Below the pieces are notes generated by a model that saw only the letters and a list, made by a program, of their open reading frames with translations, was not told where the DNA came from and did no database searches. From the NCBI GenBank assembly GCA_026122205.1, contig JANCYU010000047.1, forward strand, positions 109,729 through 173,728: 64,000 nucleotides of DNA, given 5' to 3'. Positions 32,621-43,584 of the stretch are shown piece after piece (the first letter of the stretch is position 1; every line of letters starts with the position of its first letter). The position numbers and the translations under genes are program-made. Origin of the DNA: Galdieria yellowstonensis (taxonomy: Eukaryota > Rhodophyta > Bangiophyceae > Galdieriales > Galdieriaceae).

Positions 32621-33925
32621 ATGCCTCTTGCTTTTGTCGGTTCTGTAAACTTGGGAACTGGTAACTTTTTGGTAAGAAACAGTAAGCAAGGGTAAGTATT
32701 TTGTGCTCTTCTCTAGTAATATTTGCTGAGGGACGCTCTTAGTATTCAAAGCAAGGGTTTTGTGGGTGTTTCAGTCTCTTCGGGTTCTCTAGCCAGAAAC
32801 AAATTCACTTGTAACAAGTGTCGAGTAGTATGTCTTTCCTGGGGAGTTACAGGGGGTGTCGAGAAGTTTGCAGACAGTTTAGTGGAAACAGCCCGTTCCA
32901 TAGCGTCACCTGGCAAAGGAATATTGGCAGTGGATGAGTCTACAAAGACGATCGGAAAGCGTTTGGCCTCTATTGGAGTCGAAAACACTGAGGAAAATCG
33001 TCAGGCTTACAGAGAACTGTTGTTTACTTGTGATGGACTAGGCCAGTATATTTCAGGTGCCATTTTATTTGAAGAGACGCTTTATCAGAGTGCTCGTAAT
33101 GGCAAGTCTTTTGTGGACTGCTTAAGAGGCGTCGGTGTTATTCCTGGTATCAAGGTAGACAAAGGTTTGTCACCTCTACCTGGTGGAGAAGCTATTGAAA
33201 CTTGGTGTACTGGGCTGGATGGTCTGAGCGAACGAGCTGCTGCGTACTATAAACAGGGTGCAAGATTCGCCAAGTGGAGAGCAGTCTTGCAGATATCTCC
33301 AAATACACCAACTGAGTTATGCGTTCAGGAAAATGCGCGTGGTCTTGCTCGTTATGCTCGAACTGTTCAAGAGCAAGGTCTGGTTCCTATTATTGAGCCA
33401 GAAATTTTGATGGACGGGGATCATGACATTGAGCGTACAGCTCAAGTTCAAGAACATGTTCTTGCAACGGTATATAAGGAATGTGACAGCAATGGAGTGT
33501 TACTAGAGGGCTCTTTACTTAAACCCAATATGACTGTTCCAGGAACAGACTGCAAACGACAGGTCAGTGCTGAGGAGATAGCTCGTTATACTATTAGAAC
33601 CATGGAACGTAGAGTTCCCTCAGCAGTTCCTGGAATAATGTTTCTTTCTGGCGGTATGTCGGAAGAGGAAGCTTCGGTCTATCTGAATGTCATGAATAAG
33701 ATGCAACGTCGAGGTCCTTGGAGTTTGTCGTTTTCTTATGGACGCGCTTTACAACAGTCTTGTTTGAAGAGTTGGATGGGTAAACAAGAAAATGTGAAGG
33801 CAGCTCAAGAAGCTTTACTTGCACGAGCACGAGCTAACTCCAAAGCTAATCTGGGCAAATACGTTCCAGGTTCTGAGCCTACTTTAGATAAGACTGGAAC
33901 CTTTGAGAAAGCATATGTCTACTAA
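32621..33925 (+). CDS. FBA: Fructose-bisphosphate aldolase, class I, organelle-targeted
   Basis: Exons 32621-32691 and 32743-33925, 417 aa. It cleaves or forms fructose-1,6-bisphosphate in glycolysis and the Calvin cycle. Class I is shown by SPGKGILAVDESTKTIGKRL, the Schiff-base Lys in VLLEGSLLKPNMTVPG, and GIMFLSGGMSEEEASVYLN. The C terminus ends in a Tyr (FEKAYVY), as in the canonical class I enzyme. The first exon encodes only MPLAFVGSVNLGTGNFL and a few more residues, joined in frame to QSKGFVGVSV; this roughly 55-residue extension with Phe near the start resembles red-algal plastid transit peptides. The exon 1 start resolves the lack of an ATG at the beginning of the long reading frame. 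Confidence 0.95.
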
Positions 33926-33992
33926 TAGTTACACTTTCAGCTTTGTGGTTGCGTGAGAATAAAAAGGTAGTCGCATCGATTCGATTTGGGTT

Positions 33993-34676
33993 ATGAAGTG
34001 GCTTTCGTGGCGCACACTTGATGAACTTATCAAAGGCTTTCTTTGGTCGATTCCTATTACAATAACATTTTGTGACCTCGTTGGCTGTGTTGCCAAAGTT
34101 GAAGGACACTCTATGTCACCTGTAGTGAATCCAAAGTCAGTTGTTACTTGTTTGATTGATATCTTTGACTTTGACTTGTTAGAGCTGGAACTAGTGTAGA
34201 CTTTGTTTGGGTAGATAGACTTTCTTTACTGTTTAAAGGCATACAACGTGGACAAGTCGTTGTTCTTGTGTGAGTGTGCTGTTGGACTCTGAAAATTGTG
34301 AAATTCCGACCAGCTACTTGTGTTAGATGTCCATATAACAAGAACAAAAAACTGATCAAGAGAGTTGTAGCGCTAGAAGGTGATCATATTTGGAGTAGAG
34401 CGGAACACCGACTAACTTATATTCCTCTCGGACACTGTTGGGTAGAAGGTGATGAAGGTGACAAAAGTACTGATTCTAATCAATTAGGCCCAGTAAGTAT
34501 TTGTGTATACTAAAATTGATTATTAAGCCTCTTCAATAATATACTTTTAGATACCTCAAGCACTTATAGAAGGACGTGTTGGTTTTATCATTTGGCCTTG
34601 GAAGAGGTGGGGAAGAGTACCTCAGGAACTTCAACGTTCTTCCAAGGATAGACTTATTCCTAGTAAAGTAGTCTAA
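33993..34676 (+). CDS. IMP2: Mitochondrial inner membrane protease subunit 2-like signal peptidase
   Basis: Exons 33993-34135, 34183-34269, 34327-34492 and 34551-34676, 173 aa. It is an S26 signal peptidase: the catalytic Ser lies in VEGHSMSPVVNP and the general-base Lys in KLIKRVVALEGDHIW, followed by GHCWVEGDEGDKSTDSNQLG (the substrate-pocket box) and a hydrophobic GRVGFIIWPW element. In mitochondria the IMP complex trims intermembrane-space proteins. Size and the single N-terminal membrane segment (IPITITFCDLVGCV) agree with Imp2. The first intron has an unusual GTCAGT donor; the second ends at GTGAGT. Sec14-like gene starts 13 bp after its stop. Confidence 0.9.
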
Positions 34677-34689
34677 GAAACTGTGTGTC

Positions 34690-35583
34690 ATGGAATTGGA
34701 TAAGACAGAAGACAAGATTATAGGAGCAGAAGCTCCCTCAGTCGAGGAGAAAAAGTTGGCGCACAAATTGAGAGACCTTGTTAGAAAGGATGGGTATACG
34801 TCGCCTTTGGATGAATCTTTTTGTACCACGTTTACTCTAGTTCGCTATTTACGTATGTGAATATTTCTGTTTCCGTTCCTTGTCACTCATATTCTTTCGT
34901 TGCTAGGTGCAAGGGATCATAGTCTCCGACTTGCAAGAGACATGCTCGTGGAAACCTTGCAGTGGAGAAGAGAAGTTCGTCCAGAGCGTATGCGTTGTAG
35001 GATGTGTCTCCACAATCCCCGGAGTCACACTTTTCGTCCTTTGGGAGTTGACAAAGTTGGTCGACCTGTTATGTATTCTTGTTTTGTTGGATTGGAAGAT
35101 CGTGATGCGGATAATAATGTGAAGCATCTTATATACTATTTGGAAACAATTTTCACCAATTCTTTTGCAGAGTCGTACATATGGGTCCTGGATTTTGTTG
35201 GATTCTCTGCACAAGACCTGAATCCTACCGTTGGAAAAAAGTCCTTAAAACTTTTCAGTGATCACTACCCCGAACGTCTTTATCTTGCCGTTGTTGTGGA
35301 TGCTCCTCTTGTATTCTCTTCTCTTTGGGCTATTTTAAAGCCATTTATTTCAAAGAATACGGCTAAGAAAATTGAGTTTCGCAAAGTCAAAACAGTTCGT
35401 CCTTTATTAGAAGATCTCATGCCTCCAGAACTTGTTGCGAAATTCTTTCAAGAATTTAAAGAAAATCGCAACCCTGAGATTTCTAAAACCAAGCAGTGGT
35501 GGAATTTACCGCCATTACCTCCGCCAAGGTCATGGAAGAATACTTCTCTATTGGAGAGTTACAAAAAGTTATCTGCAAGTTGA
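34690..35583 (+). CDS. Sec14-like CRAL-TRIO lipid-transfer protein
   Basis: Exons 34690-34852 and 34907-35583, 279 aa. The CRAL-TRIO N domain is seen in FCTTFTLVRYLRARDHSLRL. The lipid-binding domain follows with VDKVGRPVMYSCF, ESYIWVLDFVGFSAQDLN, LKLFSDHYPERLYLAVVVDA and VFSSLWAILKPFISKNTAKK, the classic Sec14 landmarks. Such proteins carry phosphatidylinositol or other lipids between membranes. The 54-nt intron joins RYL-R to ARDHS in frame. The N-terminal 30 residues are charged with no targeting signal, so cytosolic action is likely. The gene sits 13 bp after the IMP2 stop codon, so its promoter must overlap the upstream gene. Confidence 0.92.
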
Positions 35584-36100
35584 GAATAGGCGATAAATGA
35601 ATGTTGTTGAATTTATTGGATGAGTTTGTCTGGCGTTAGATTCCACGAGTTAGATTCTTTTGCTTGGAATTTCAAGTTTTGAAGAATATACTCGGTATTA
35701 TGTTGACGTTGAGGATTTATATTGTTGTTGTTGTTTTCATAGTTGAGATGCTGTTGATAAGCTTTAGGAAAACAGTGTAATGATACATTTTGCATTGAAA
35801 AAGGAAAATTCAAGTGGCACAGATAGATAGTATTCTTGAAAGGTCTTTGCCATCGAACAGAAAGTTTTCTTCGTGTTTGTATGAGATATCATCAGAGACG
35901 AGTGTGTACTTTCCAAATACGCGCAAGTTGTCTCTTCTTCAATTTTGTGCGAGTCTCTTCTTGATTCTCTCGTTGGTTTGGCATTGTTTTGGAACATTGA
36001 GCCTCAAGTTATGTATAGACTGAATGAAGCTTTTGAGTTGCTCAGACTCAAAAATGTTCACTATCCATTTATTCCAAATTTGTTTTACGAGTTTTTCTTC
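35584..36100. other. Intergenic region between convergent genes
   Basis: Separates the Sec14-like gene (plus) from acetyl-CoA hydrolase (minus), so it holds two terminators. A minus-strand frame at 35613-35813 encodes an Asn-rich segment and is bounded by a stop upstream; a plus-strand frame from 35814 starts at a GTG. Neither has ATG-led, recognisable coding sequence, and I do not call a gene. Confidence 0.45.
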
Positions 36101-37681
36101 TCAGTCCATCAAATGACGACGCTTCGCTTCTTTCTCCAATTCCTCACGAAAATCAGGATGTGCTATATTTATGAGTGCTTTCGCTCTCTCACGAACAGAT
36201 TTGCCTTTCAACTCTGCAATTCCATACTCTGTTACCTATAAAATATAATTCTCCTTATTTCAAGGAATATTTTCTCATGTTACTTACGACATAGTGAGCA
36301 TGTGCTCGAGTAGTTACGACGCCTCCTCCAGGCTTGATAATTGGAACAATTCTGGAATGCCTTCCTGCTCTACTCGGAAGTGCAATAATTGCCTTTCCAT
36401 TCTCCGATAAGGCTGCTCCTCTCATAAAATCTACTTGACCTCCAAAACCACTATAAAAGGTCTCTCCAATACTATCGCTACAAATCTGACCCGTTAAGTC
36501 CACTACAACAAAGATGAGTATGTGCCTTATACTACTTATATTGTACTAACCTTCAATAGCAGCATTCACCGCCACCACATTGTCATTTTTACCAATTACT
36601 CCAGGATCATTAGTAAATGTGACATCGCGCATACAAACCAAAGGATTGTTATCCACAAAGCGATATAGACGACTTGTACCTAAGAGGAAACTTGAAATAA
36701 TCTTCCCAGGCTCTACTTGTTTCAGTTCGTTGGTTACATTGCCATTTTCTACGAGGTCGACTAAACCATCGCTAAACATTTCTGTATGAACACCCAAATC
36801 TATCTCTTTCCTAAGCAAAAGTTCATTCCCAATATTTCCAAAACCAACTTACCTTTATGGTTCCTTAAATATCTAAGAATTGCATCAGGTATCGCACCAA
36901 TTCCTGTCTGAAGACATGCACCGTCTTTGATAAGATTTTCAGCGATCAACTGACCAATCCTCGTGCGACAAGGATCCTCTTTGGGCACACTCAACTCTGG
37001 AAGTGGCGCTTCTTCATAAACCAAATGGTCCAGTTGTGATATGTGAACTAGTGCATCACCAAGTGTACGTGGCATGAATGGATTGACTATAGCTACACGT
37101 TCTCTAGCTACTTCCAGAGCAGACAATGTAATATCCACACTAACTCCTAACGAAACATAACCAAATTTATCTGGAGGAGATACTTGAACTAGAGCTACAT
37201 CGACAGGAATAATACGCCTTCTGAATAGATAAGGAACTTCTCCCAGAAATACTGGAGTATAGTCAGCTATTCCTTGGTTGACATATTTTCTACAATTTCC
37301 ACCGATAAATAAGGAATTAGAGGTTATCTTCCCAGCATAGTTATCAGTAAATATCGGAAACTCTCCATCCACCAAGATATGATATAGAGTGGTATTTCTC
37401 CTATTTGAGCTATCTACGATAGATGCGAGAGCCTTCAATAAAGTTTGTGGTGCTGCTGCAACACTTTGAACGTAAATATTATCTCCTGTACGTACACACG
37501 ATACTGCTTCCTCTGGAGAGACATATTGGATTTCCTTTTGAGGAATTCGATATTTCAACTGACGCGAATATGGAAAATATCGATCGGCATAAAACTTATT
37601 GGCAATATAACCCTTTTCTGTTGAACAAGTTACTTTTGGTGCTTTAGACACTTGAGAGAAGAATCGACAAGCCCTTATCAT
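36101..37681 (-). CDS. ACH1: Acetyl-CoA hydrolase/CoA-transferase, mitochondrial
   Basis: Exons (minus) 37681-36853, 36805-36551, 36502-36288 and 36235-36101, 477 aa. The ACH1 family moves CoA between acetate, succinate and propionate or hydrolyses acetyl-CoA. Seen: VSPEEAVSCVRTGDNIYVQS, DVALVQVSPPDKFGYVSLG, LQTGIGAIPDAILRYL, DLGVHTEMFSDGLVDL and AHYVVTEYGIAELKGKSVRE across exon joins. The start MIRACRFFSQVSKAPK is a good mitochondrial presequence. One acceptor (GGAAAG before 36805) is atypical but is the only one restoring NHKEIDLGVHTEM. The start codon lies 20 bp after the stop of the ribose-5-phosphate isomerase gene on the same strand. Hydrolase versus transferase activity cannot be told from sequence alone. 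Confidence 0.93.
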
Positions 37682-37701
37682 CCGGTAGAAAATCAATTCC
37701 T

Positions 37702-38673
37702 TTATTTCTTCTCGATTACCCGAATGCCATCTTTTCCAGAAACAATACAAATATCCGCCATATTCAGGAACAAGCCATGTTCCACAACACCCACAATATC
37801 AATCAACTGTCTTGCTGCTAACATTAAGTCTGGAATAGGTTTCTGGAAAAAGAGATCGACAATATAATTATGATTGTCGGTTATATAAATTTGATCGTTT
37901 TCTTGACGAATTTTTGCAGAAACTTGACAACCTTGAAATGCTTCTATATCTAATAAACGACGCATCGTTCGTTTCCAACAAAAAGGAGTAACTTCAACTG
38001 GCATAGCTCCAGTAATACCCAAACCACTTACTAACTTGGATTCATCGACAATAATCACCAACTTGCGCGCCTCTACTTCCACCATTTTCTCTCTTAAAAG
38101 AGCACCACCTCTGCCTTTGACAAGATTTAGTTGACTATCAACTTCATCAGCTCCGTCAATAGCAACATCAAGAGCAGGATGCGTATCCAAAGTTACCAGT
38201 GGAATACCCCAACTCTTTGCTTGTTGCTCTGTTTTGGTGGAAGTTGGTATAGCAACAATATCCACAACTTGTCCATTCTTTATTTTTTGGCCCAAACGTT
38301 CGACAGCGTAATAAGCAGTTGAGCCAGTTCCTAAGCCAACAACCATACCAGACTGAATATGATCATCCACTGCCTTGTATCCCACAGCTTTCTTCAGTTC
38401 ATCTGTTGAAGTAACTTGCATATGTAATTTTCTAGCTATGGCATCGTTTTCTTGTGGTTGGGATTTCCTTGTGGAGCTTGAGAAGCTGCTTTGGCTATAA
38501 CTTGGCAAGAAACTACAAGTCTTTCCAATCAAAGCTGATGATTGCAAGTTGCTTTTGTAACAACAAACAAGTGTCTGTTGCAGTTTATTCTTGCCATACC
38601 TACAAGAATAGAAGGCAAAACCACATCTGCTGCTGCTGCTGCTTCTGATAGAACTTGTCATCTCGCTTCCCAT
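37702..38673 (-). CDS. RPIA: Ribose-5-phosphate isomerase A, plastid-type
   Basis: Intronless, 323 aa from ATG 38673, or 319 from the second in-frame ATG at 38661. It interconverts ribose-5-phosphate and ribulose-5-phosphate in the Calvin and pentose-phosphate pathways. Motifs are MVVGLGTGSTAYYAVERLG, AIPTSTKTEQQAKSWGI, VAIDGADEVDSQLNLVKGRG, GALLREKMVE and LGITGAMPVEVTPF. About 85 Ser-rich residues precede the domain and suggest a transit peptide. Remarkably the first ATG directly abuts the stop codon of NFS1 (TGA-ATG with no gap) on the same strand. The ACH1 start follows its stop by 20 bp. Confidence 0.95.
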   Translation of the reverse strand: MGSEMTSSIRSSSSSRCGFAFYSCRYGKNKLQQTLVCCYKSNLQSSALIGKTCSFLPSYSQSSFSSSTRKSQPQENDAIARKLHMQVTSTDELKKAVGYKAVDDHIQSGMVVGLGTGSTAYYAVERLGQKIKNGQVVDIVAIPTSTKTEQQAKSWGIPLVTLDTHPALDVAIDGADEVDSQLNLVKGRGGALLREKMVEVEARKLVIIVDESKLVSGLGITGAMPVEVTPFCWKRTMRRLLDIEAFQGCQVSAKIRQENDQIYITDNHNYIVDLFFQKPIPDLMLAARQLIDIVGVVEHGLFLNMADICIVSGKDGIRVIEKK

Positions 38674-40192
38674 TCAATGCTCTTGTGTCCACTGAATGCT
38701 CTTCAAGTCTATTCCTTCTTGTACCATTTCCCATAAAGGACTCATTTCTCGTAAACGTGCAACATGTCTCTTTGCCAACTCAACAGTAAAGTCCACTTCC
38801 TTTTCAGTTGTAAATCGACCTAAACCAAAGCGTATACTTGTATGTGCCATATCATCATCTACACCCAACGCACGAAGTACATAGGAAGGCTCCAAAGAGG
38901 CTGAAGTACAAGCACTGCCACTACTTACTGCTACTTTCTTCAATGCCATTAACAAGGATTCACCTTCTACATATGCAAAAGAAAAGTTGACATTGCCAGG
39001 ATATCGATGAACTGGAGAACTATAAATACATGTAAGTATTCGATATGTCAAGCTCTTGCTCCTCAACTTACCCATTCAATACAACATGTGGAATAGATGA
39101 CTGAATTTGACTAATGAGACGTTCACTCAACTTTGAAACGTGTTTATAGTCTCTTTCCATTTCTTCCATACAAACTTCACTTGCCGCACCCATTCCAACC
39201 ACCAAAGGTGCTGGAAGTGTTCCACTTCTTAAGCCTCGTTCTTGACCTCCGCCATTGATAATTGGCTCCAAACGAACACGAGGCTTTCTACGCACATATA
39301 AGGCGCCTATTCCTTTCGGTCCATAAATTTTATGTCCTGATATAGACATAAGATCGATATGCATTTTCTCCACATCAACAGGAATCTTTCCTACTGCCTG
39401 AGCAGCGTCCGTATGAAAGAATACTTTATGTTCCCGACAAATCTTTCCAATCTCTTCGATTGGCTGAATAACTCCAATTTCGTTATTCACCATCATTATG
39501 GATACAAGAACAGTATCTGGACGAATGGCATTCTTCAAGTCCTCCAAATTGACCAAACCTTCCTTATTTACAGGCAAATAAGTTACTTCGAACCCATTCT
39601 GTTGTAAATGTCTACAAGAGTCCAAGACACATTTGTGCTCTGTTTGCGTGGTAATAATGTGGCGCTTTCTTTCCTTGTAAAAGTTTGCTACTCCTTTGAT
39701 AGCAGCATTATTACTTTCAGTAGCTCCAGAGGTGAAAATAATTTCTTTTGGGTTCGCACCCACAAGTGCAGCTACACTAGCCCTCGCCTTTTCGACTGCT
39801 TCTTCTGTTGCCCATCCATACGCATGTGTTCTTGAGTGAGGATTTCCGTATTGTGAGATATAAAAAGGTAACATTGCGTCCAATACTCGTGGGTCTACAG
39901 GGGTGGTAGACTGAGCGTCCAAATAAACAGGTCTTCCCAAAACAGTTCTTTCAGTCACATCTAGTGCATAACCATTTTTAGAATAGGAAGTTGTCACCTG
40001 TTGTAACGCAGCAGCTGTGGTTGCTTCCTCATTAGAAAGAGTGGAATTGTGGTGTGGGCTCCCGGTGTCTTTTGTAATATCTTGTACACTAGTTGATAAA
40101 CTGCACACTGGTTGAACAGCTGGAAGTCTTCTTATTGCACAAATAAAGCTTGGAAGACTGAAAAGTTTCTTCTGTATTATCCTCGCACTCAT
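38674..40192 (-). CDS. NFS1: Cysteine desulfurase NFS1, mitochondrial
   Basis: Exons (minus) 40192-39072 and 39019-38674, 488 aa. It removes sulfur from cysteine as the first step of mitochondrial Fe-S cluster assembly. Motifs: PVYLDAQSTTPVDPRVLDAM, YGNPHSRTHAYGW, TSGATESNNAAIKG, the PLP-binding Lys in SISGHKIYGPKGIG, and the mobile-loop Cys in SSGSACTSASLEPSYVL. The N terminus MSARIIQKKLFSLPSFICAIRR is a mitochondrial presequence. The C-terminal end WTQEH matches the eukaryotic ISCU-contacting tail (SIQWTQH). The single 52-nt intron joins VLNG to SPVHRYPG. It shares a 25-bp start-to-start gap with the CSK gene, and its product works with the ATM1 transporter of this window. Confidence 0.96.
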
Positions 40193-40217
40193 CTTTTCAA
40201 TAAGTAACAATCTACAA
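40193..40217. promoter_or_regulatory. 25-bp divergent interval between NFS1 and CSK start codons
   Basis: Only 25 bp lie between the two ATGs on opposite strands. Both 5' UTRs must overlap each other or the first exons, and the promoter elements must lie partly inside coding sequence. Alternatively one start codon is downstream of the one chosen. Confidence 0.5.
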
Positions 40218-41783
40218 ATGTTGGAATTCGTTGGGTTGGAGATTCCTTTGTCATACAACAACTGCAAGACAAAAACAGATAAATGCAAAACTTGTCAAAG
40301 GAGACAAAGGTTTTCACTACGTCAGAGGCAACCATCGTCTTCACTCGTTCGTTACTATGCATTGGCTGAAATATGCCAACAACCTGATAAAAGTCTGAAT
40401 GGAAAGGCAAGTTGGTTGAAAGGATTCTATAGTTGCGAGTTTCGTTCCCTCTGTGAGGCTCAATTTAGAATATTGGAGGATTCCTTAGGAATTGATAATT
40501 TTGTGTTGTTTTTTCGAAAAGAGAATGAGCATTTAGGTTGTTTAGAGTTTGTTCCTATTTGTAGTTTTCCTGGAGTAAGCTCCGTGTGGGTTGTAGAAGA
40601 GGGACGTGGCTCGCTGCCTTTTATTATGCATCAGCCACTTGCACTGCCTGGTGGAATGGAACCTAGCTGTTTACTGCCAGAATATCCTTTTGTGTCATTT
40701 AGAGAAGGAGTCATTTATCATTTAGAAGATGGACGCATAACGATACCCATTCACTGTGATAGAGTCGTAGTGGGCTTATTATTAATAGGAAAGAATGGAA
40801 AAAGTGTTTGGACAAAACAAGAAGAACATCAAATTCTTCAGTGTGCCAAAACTATTGCTGTTGCTTCCACTTTGAATCTGCGGTGGCAAGTAAATTCTAC
40901 TTCGACTGTTGACTTGCCAAAAATACAAAAGCTATTTTCTAATGTACTTCATCAAGTGCAAAGTCCTATGATGGCAATGAAAACATTTGCAAAACTGTTG
41001 AGTAGACGACTTCCCGAGGAAGATAGCAATACAGAACTTATTCAAGGTATTTTGTTTCAGACAGAAAGGCTGCAACAATTGCTTTCTCCTTTACAACAAA
41101 TGAATGAAAACTTGCAGAGACAATTGAGTTTGGCAGGGAATGCTAATCAGTTACCGGCTTCCTATGAAGATGAAGAAATGAAAAGCCCAAAAAGTGTGCA
41201 GTTACATCTTTGTTGGATAAAAGACGTTATTCAACCAGTATTGTCAAGTTTCAGACTGGTTGCTCGGGAAAAAGGTATTCGTTTTTCTAGCAAAATAGAA
41301 CGAGACTTGCCACCTTGCCTATTGGAGGAACAGATGCTTAGAGAAGTGGTTTCGAATATTTGTGACAATGCCATTCAATATACACCTTCAGGTGGTGTGA
41401 TAAGAGTACAGTGTTATTGGGTAAGTATATGAGATAGAATTGTATGGATAGTTTATTGAATTGCTTCTTTTTTATAGAATACAAAGAATGATTGTGTTTC
41501 TATGGATATTTGTGATACAGGCGTAGGAATTCCTTCGGAGGAACTTGCAAAAGTTTTCCAAAGAGGATACCGGGCAAGTAACGTCGCTTCTAATAAGGAG
41601 ACTCCAGGAAATGGAATTGGTTTATCGATTGCTTTCGAAATGATACAAAAAATGAATGGAAGCCTTAATATCACTTGTCCGGGAAAACTCGAAAAGTTGG
41701 CAAGGAAGGAAGCAAAGGGCTTACCAGGTTGTTGTGTACATATTTCCTTCCCTAGAGCCTCCTACAGTCGTTCATACGAATGA
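40218..41783 (+). CDS. CSK: Chloroplast sensor kinase (CSK)-like histidine kinase
   Basis: Exons 40218-41420 and 41478-41783, 502 aa. An N-terminal GAF-like sensor (about 75-220) is followed by a dimerisation/phosphoacceptor helix SNVLHQVQSPMMAMKTFAKL (His about residue 245). The ATPase domain has the N box NICDNAIQYTPSGG, G1 DTGVGIP, F box FQRGYRAS and G2 GNGIGLSIAFEM. The HxxxSP...TFAKLL pattern resembles cyanobacterial Hik2 and plastid CSK, which link plastoquinone redox state to plastid gene transcription. Land-plant CSK has lost the phospho-His, whereas it is kept here, implying ordinary histidine autophosphorylation. The first 70 residues are basic and suit a plastid transit peptide. 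The 57-nt intron splits the N and G boxes. Confidence 0.86.
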
Positions 41784-41821
41784 GGACGTATTTAGCTGCC
41801 AGTATTCAATTATTCATTCGG

Positions 41822-43584
41822 CTATTTCTTTGCAATAGTTTTGTTATTCTTGTCTTTCTTACACTTGCGACTAGATATGGCCTGCTTACATAAACGCGCT
41901 AGCTTTAAAAGCGTTCTTGCATTGATAATCTTTGTAACCACATTTGTTTGAGTATTCTGTAAATAATAATATTCATAAGACTTACTATTTCTCTTGCAGT
42001 TATCAAATCATCTTTCACTACTTTGTCCATATTGTCGTAAGCAATAACCAGTTCCTAATGATATATAAAACTGATGTTTCTGTTACCTACAAATATTACC
42101 TGTAAACGTCGAAACAAATCAACTCTCTCATGTGGAGGAATTTTTGCTAGACACTCTTCATTTACTTGCCACATTTCTCCCACTTTAGAAGGTTGATATT
42201 CTACATCAACAATGGACTTTTTAATAATGGCATGAGCAACTTTGAATAAATGATTGGGATCATTTCTTGAGGAAGACTGGTAAGCTTCCCATTTGGACAT
42301 CATCTTTGAAATGTTTTTTATTCCTCGTGGATCCAAAGTAATGACCTATTCATTAAAATCAATGAAGCTATTAAGAACAGAAAATAATTGGCATATCAAT
42401 ACATACTTCTCCCTTTATAATAATCATAGCGTCATCTAAAGCACTCTGTAAAGAATTGGTCCACTCAAAGTACTCCTTATTTTCCAATTCCTGTAACAAT
42501 TCTTCCATAGACAAAGTCGCTCGCTCCAATTTCTTTCGCAACTCTTCGTTCTCATGTAGTAAATTGTCATGTTGACTTTTCATTTGTTCACAAAAAGGAC
42601 AATGACTAGCATCTTTATCCGTCAAAGATAGAGAAGATACACGTTTCACAAGGCTATCGACTTTATCTGAACAAGTTACACTCTCGGAAGAATCCTATAA
42701 AGGACTGTTCAGTAATGTGCAAAAATCGTTTCGACTTGCTTTACATTGTTCCAGTGAGACTGCACAGGGAACTTTTCATTTTGCCTTGATTCCTGTCTAT
42801 TTACATTAGCTTCATTTTCTATTTGCAAGTATTCAGAAGCTTGCTGCAAGTTTTCTGCCTTGTCCAATTTCCATTGCAGTTGCTTCATTTCTTCGCACAT
42901 AGACTCCAAACGTTGTTGAATATTCTCGTAGTTCTCTTCAAAATGTCTTCTCCACTCTCGATAATCTTTCAATTCTTTCTTTGCTTTCGTTAAATGTTGC
43001 AGTGCTTCATCTCTTGATTGTTCCAAGAGCACGAAATCGTTCTGAAGCCATTTGTATTCGGTTTCACTCGTACGAAGTTTGTTGTGCAAGTTGTCTATTT
43101 CCAATTGCAACGTCTGAACTTGTACCAAGGCGCGATCCTTTTCTAACTTTTCTTTTTGTAAGCTTTCTTTTTGGTTGTTTAGCTCTCTTTCTGCTTGTCG
43201 GAGTCTTGCTTCTGTTTGCTTCCTTTTGTGAGCCTCTGTTTCGTATTTTTGACGTATATTTTGTTCTTCTGCGAGTGACTCTTCAAGCTGTTCCTCCAAC
43301 TTGTAAATTTTGCAGTGACATTGGTTGGCTTCCTTTCGTAGTCGACTAGTTTCTTTTTCCAATTCTTGCACTCTAGAATTCAAACTAGAAACCAACTCTT
43401 CACAATTTTCGACTAGTTGTTGTAAGGAACAACCAGAGTTCCATGTTTTTTCTATATAATATTTAGAGCTTTCAATACTTTGTAACAATGCAGACAGTTG
43501 GCATGCCATCTCCTCCCTTTTCCATGTCGTCATCTCCTCCAATGCGGGAAATGGCCACGTCAAAAGGAACAACTGCCTTTTCAA
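41822..43584 (-). CDS. Long coiled-coil protein, unknown
   Basis: Exons (minus) 43584-42745, 42694-42407, 42345-42100, 42054-41986 and 41956-41822, 525 aa. About 250 residues of continuous heptads (KYETEAHKRKQTEARLRQAE and similar) dominate the N-terminal half. A CPFCEQ motif with another helix follows, then a globular stretch with IKNISKMMSKWEAYQ and PHERVDLFRRLQELVIAYD and a Lys-rich tail. Cytoskeletal or Golgi scaffold roles are common for such architecture but nothing identifies one. The final intron, 41957-41985, would be only 29 nt; if it is retained the protein ends about 29 residues past the donor, and a 66-nt alternative with a GTAGTG donor is also possible. Convergent with CSK, 38 bp apart. 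Confidence 0.72.

Noticed and set aside
35613..35813. Asn-rich minus-strand ORF
   Set aside because: No ATG-led frame, low complexity, upstream stop, and it lies in the 3' intergenic space of two convergent genes.
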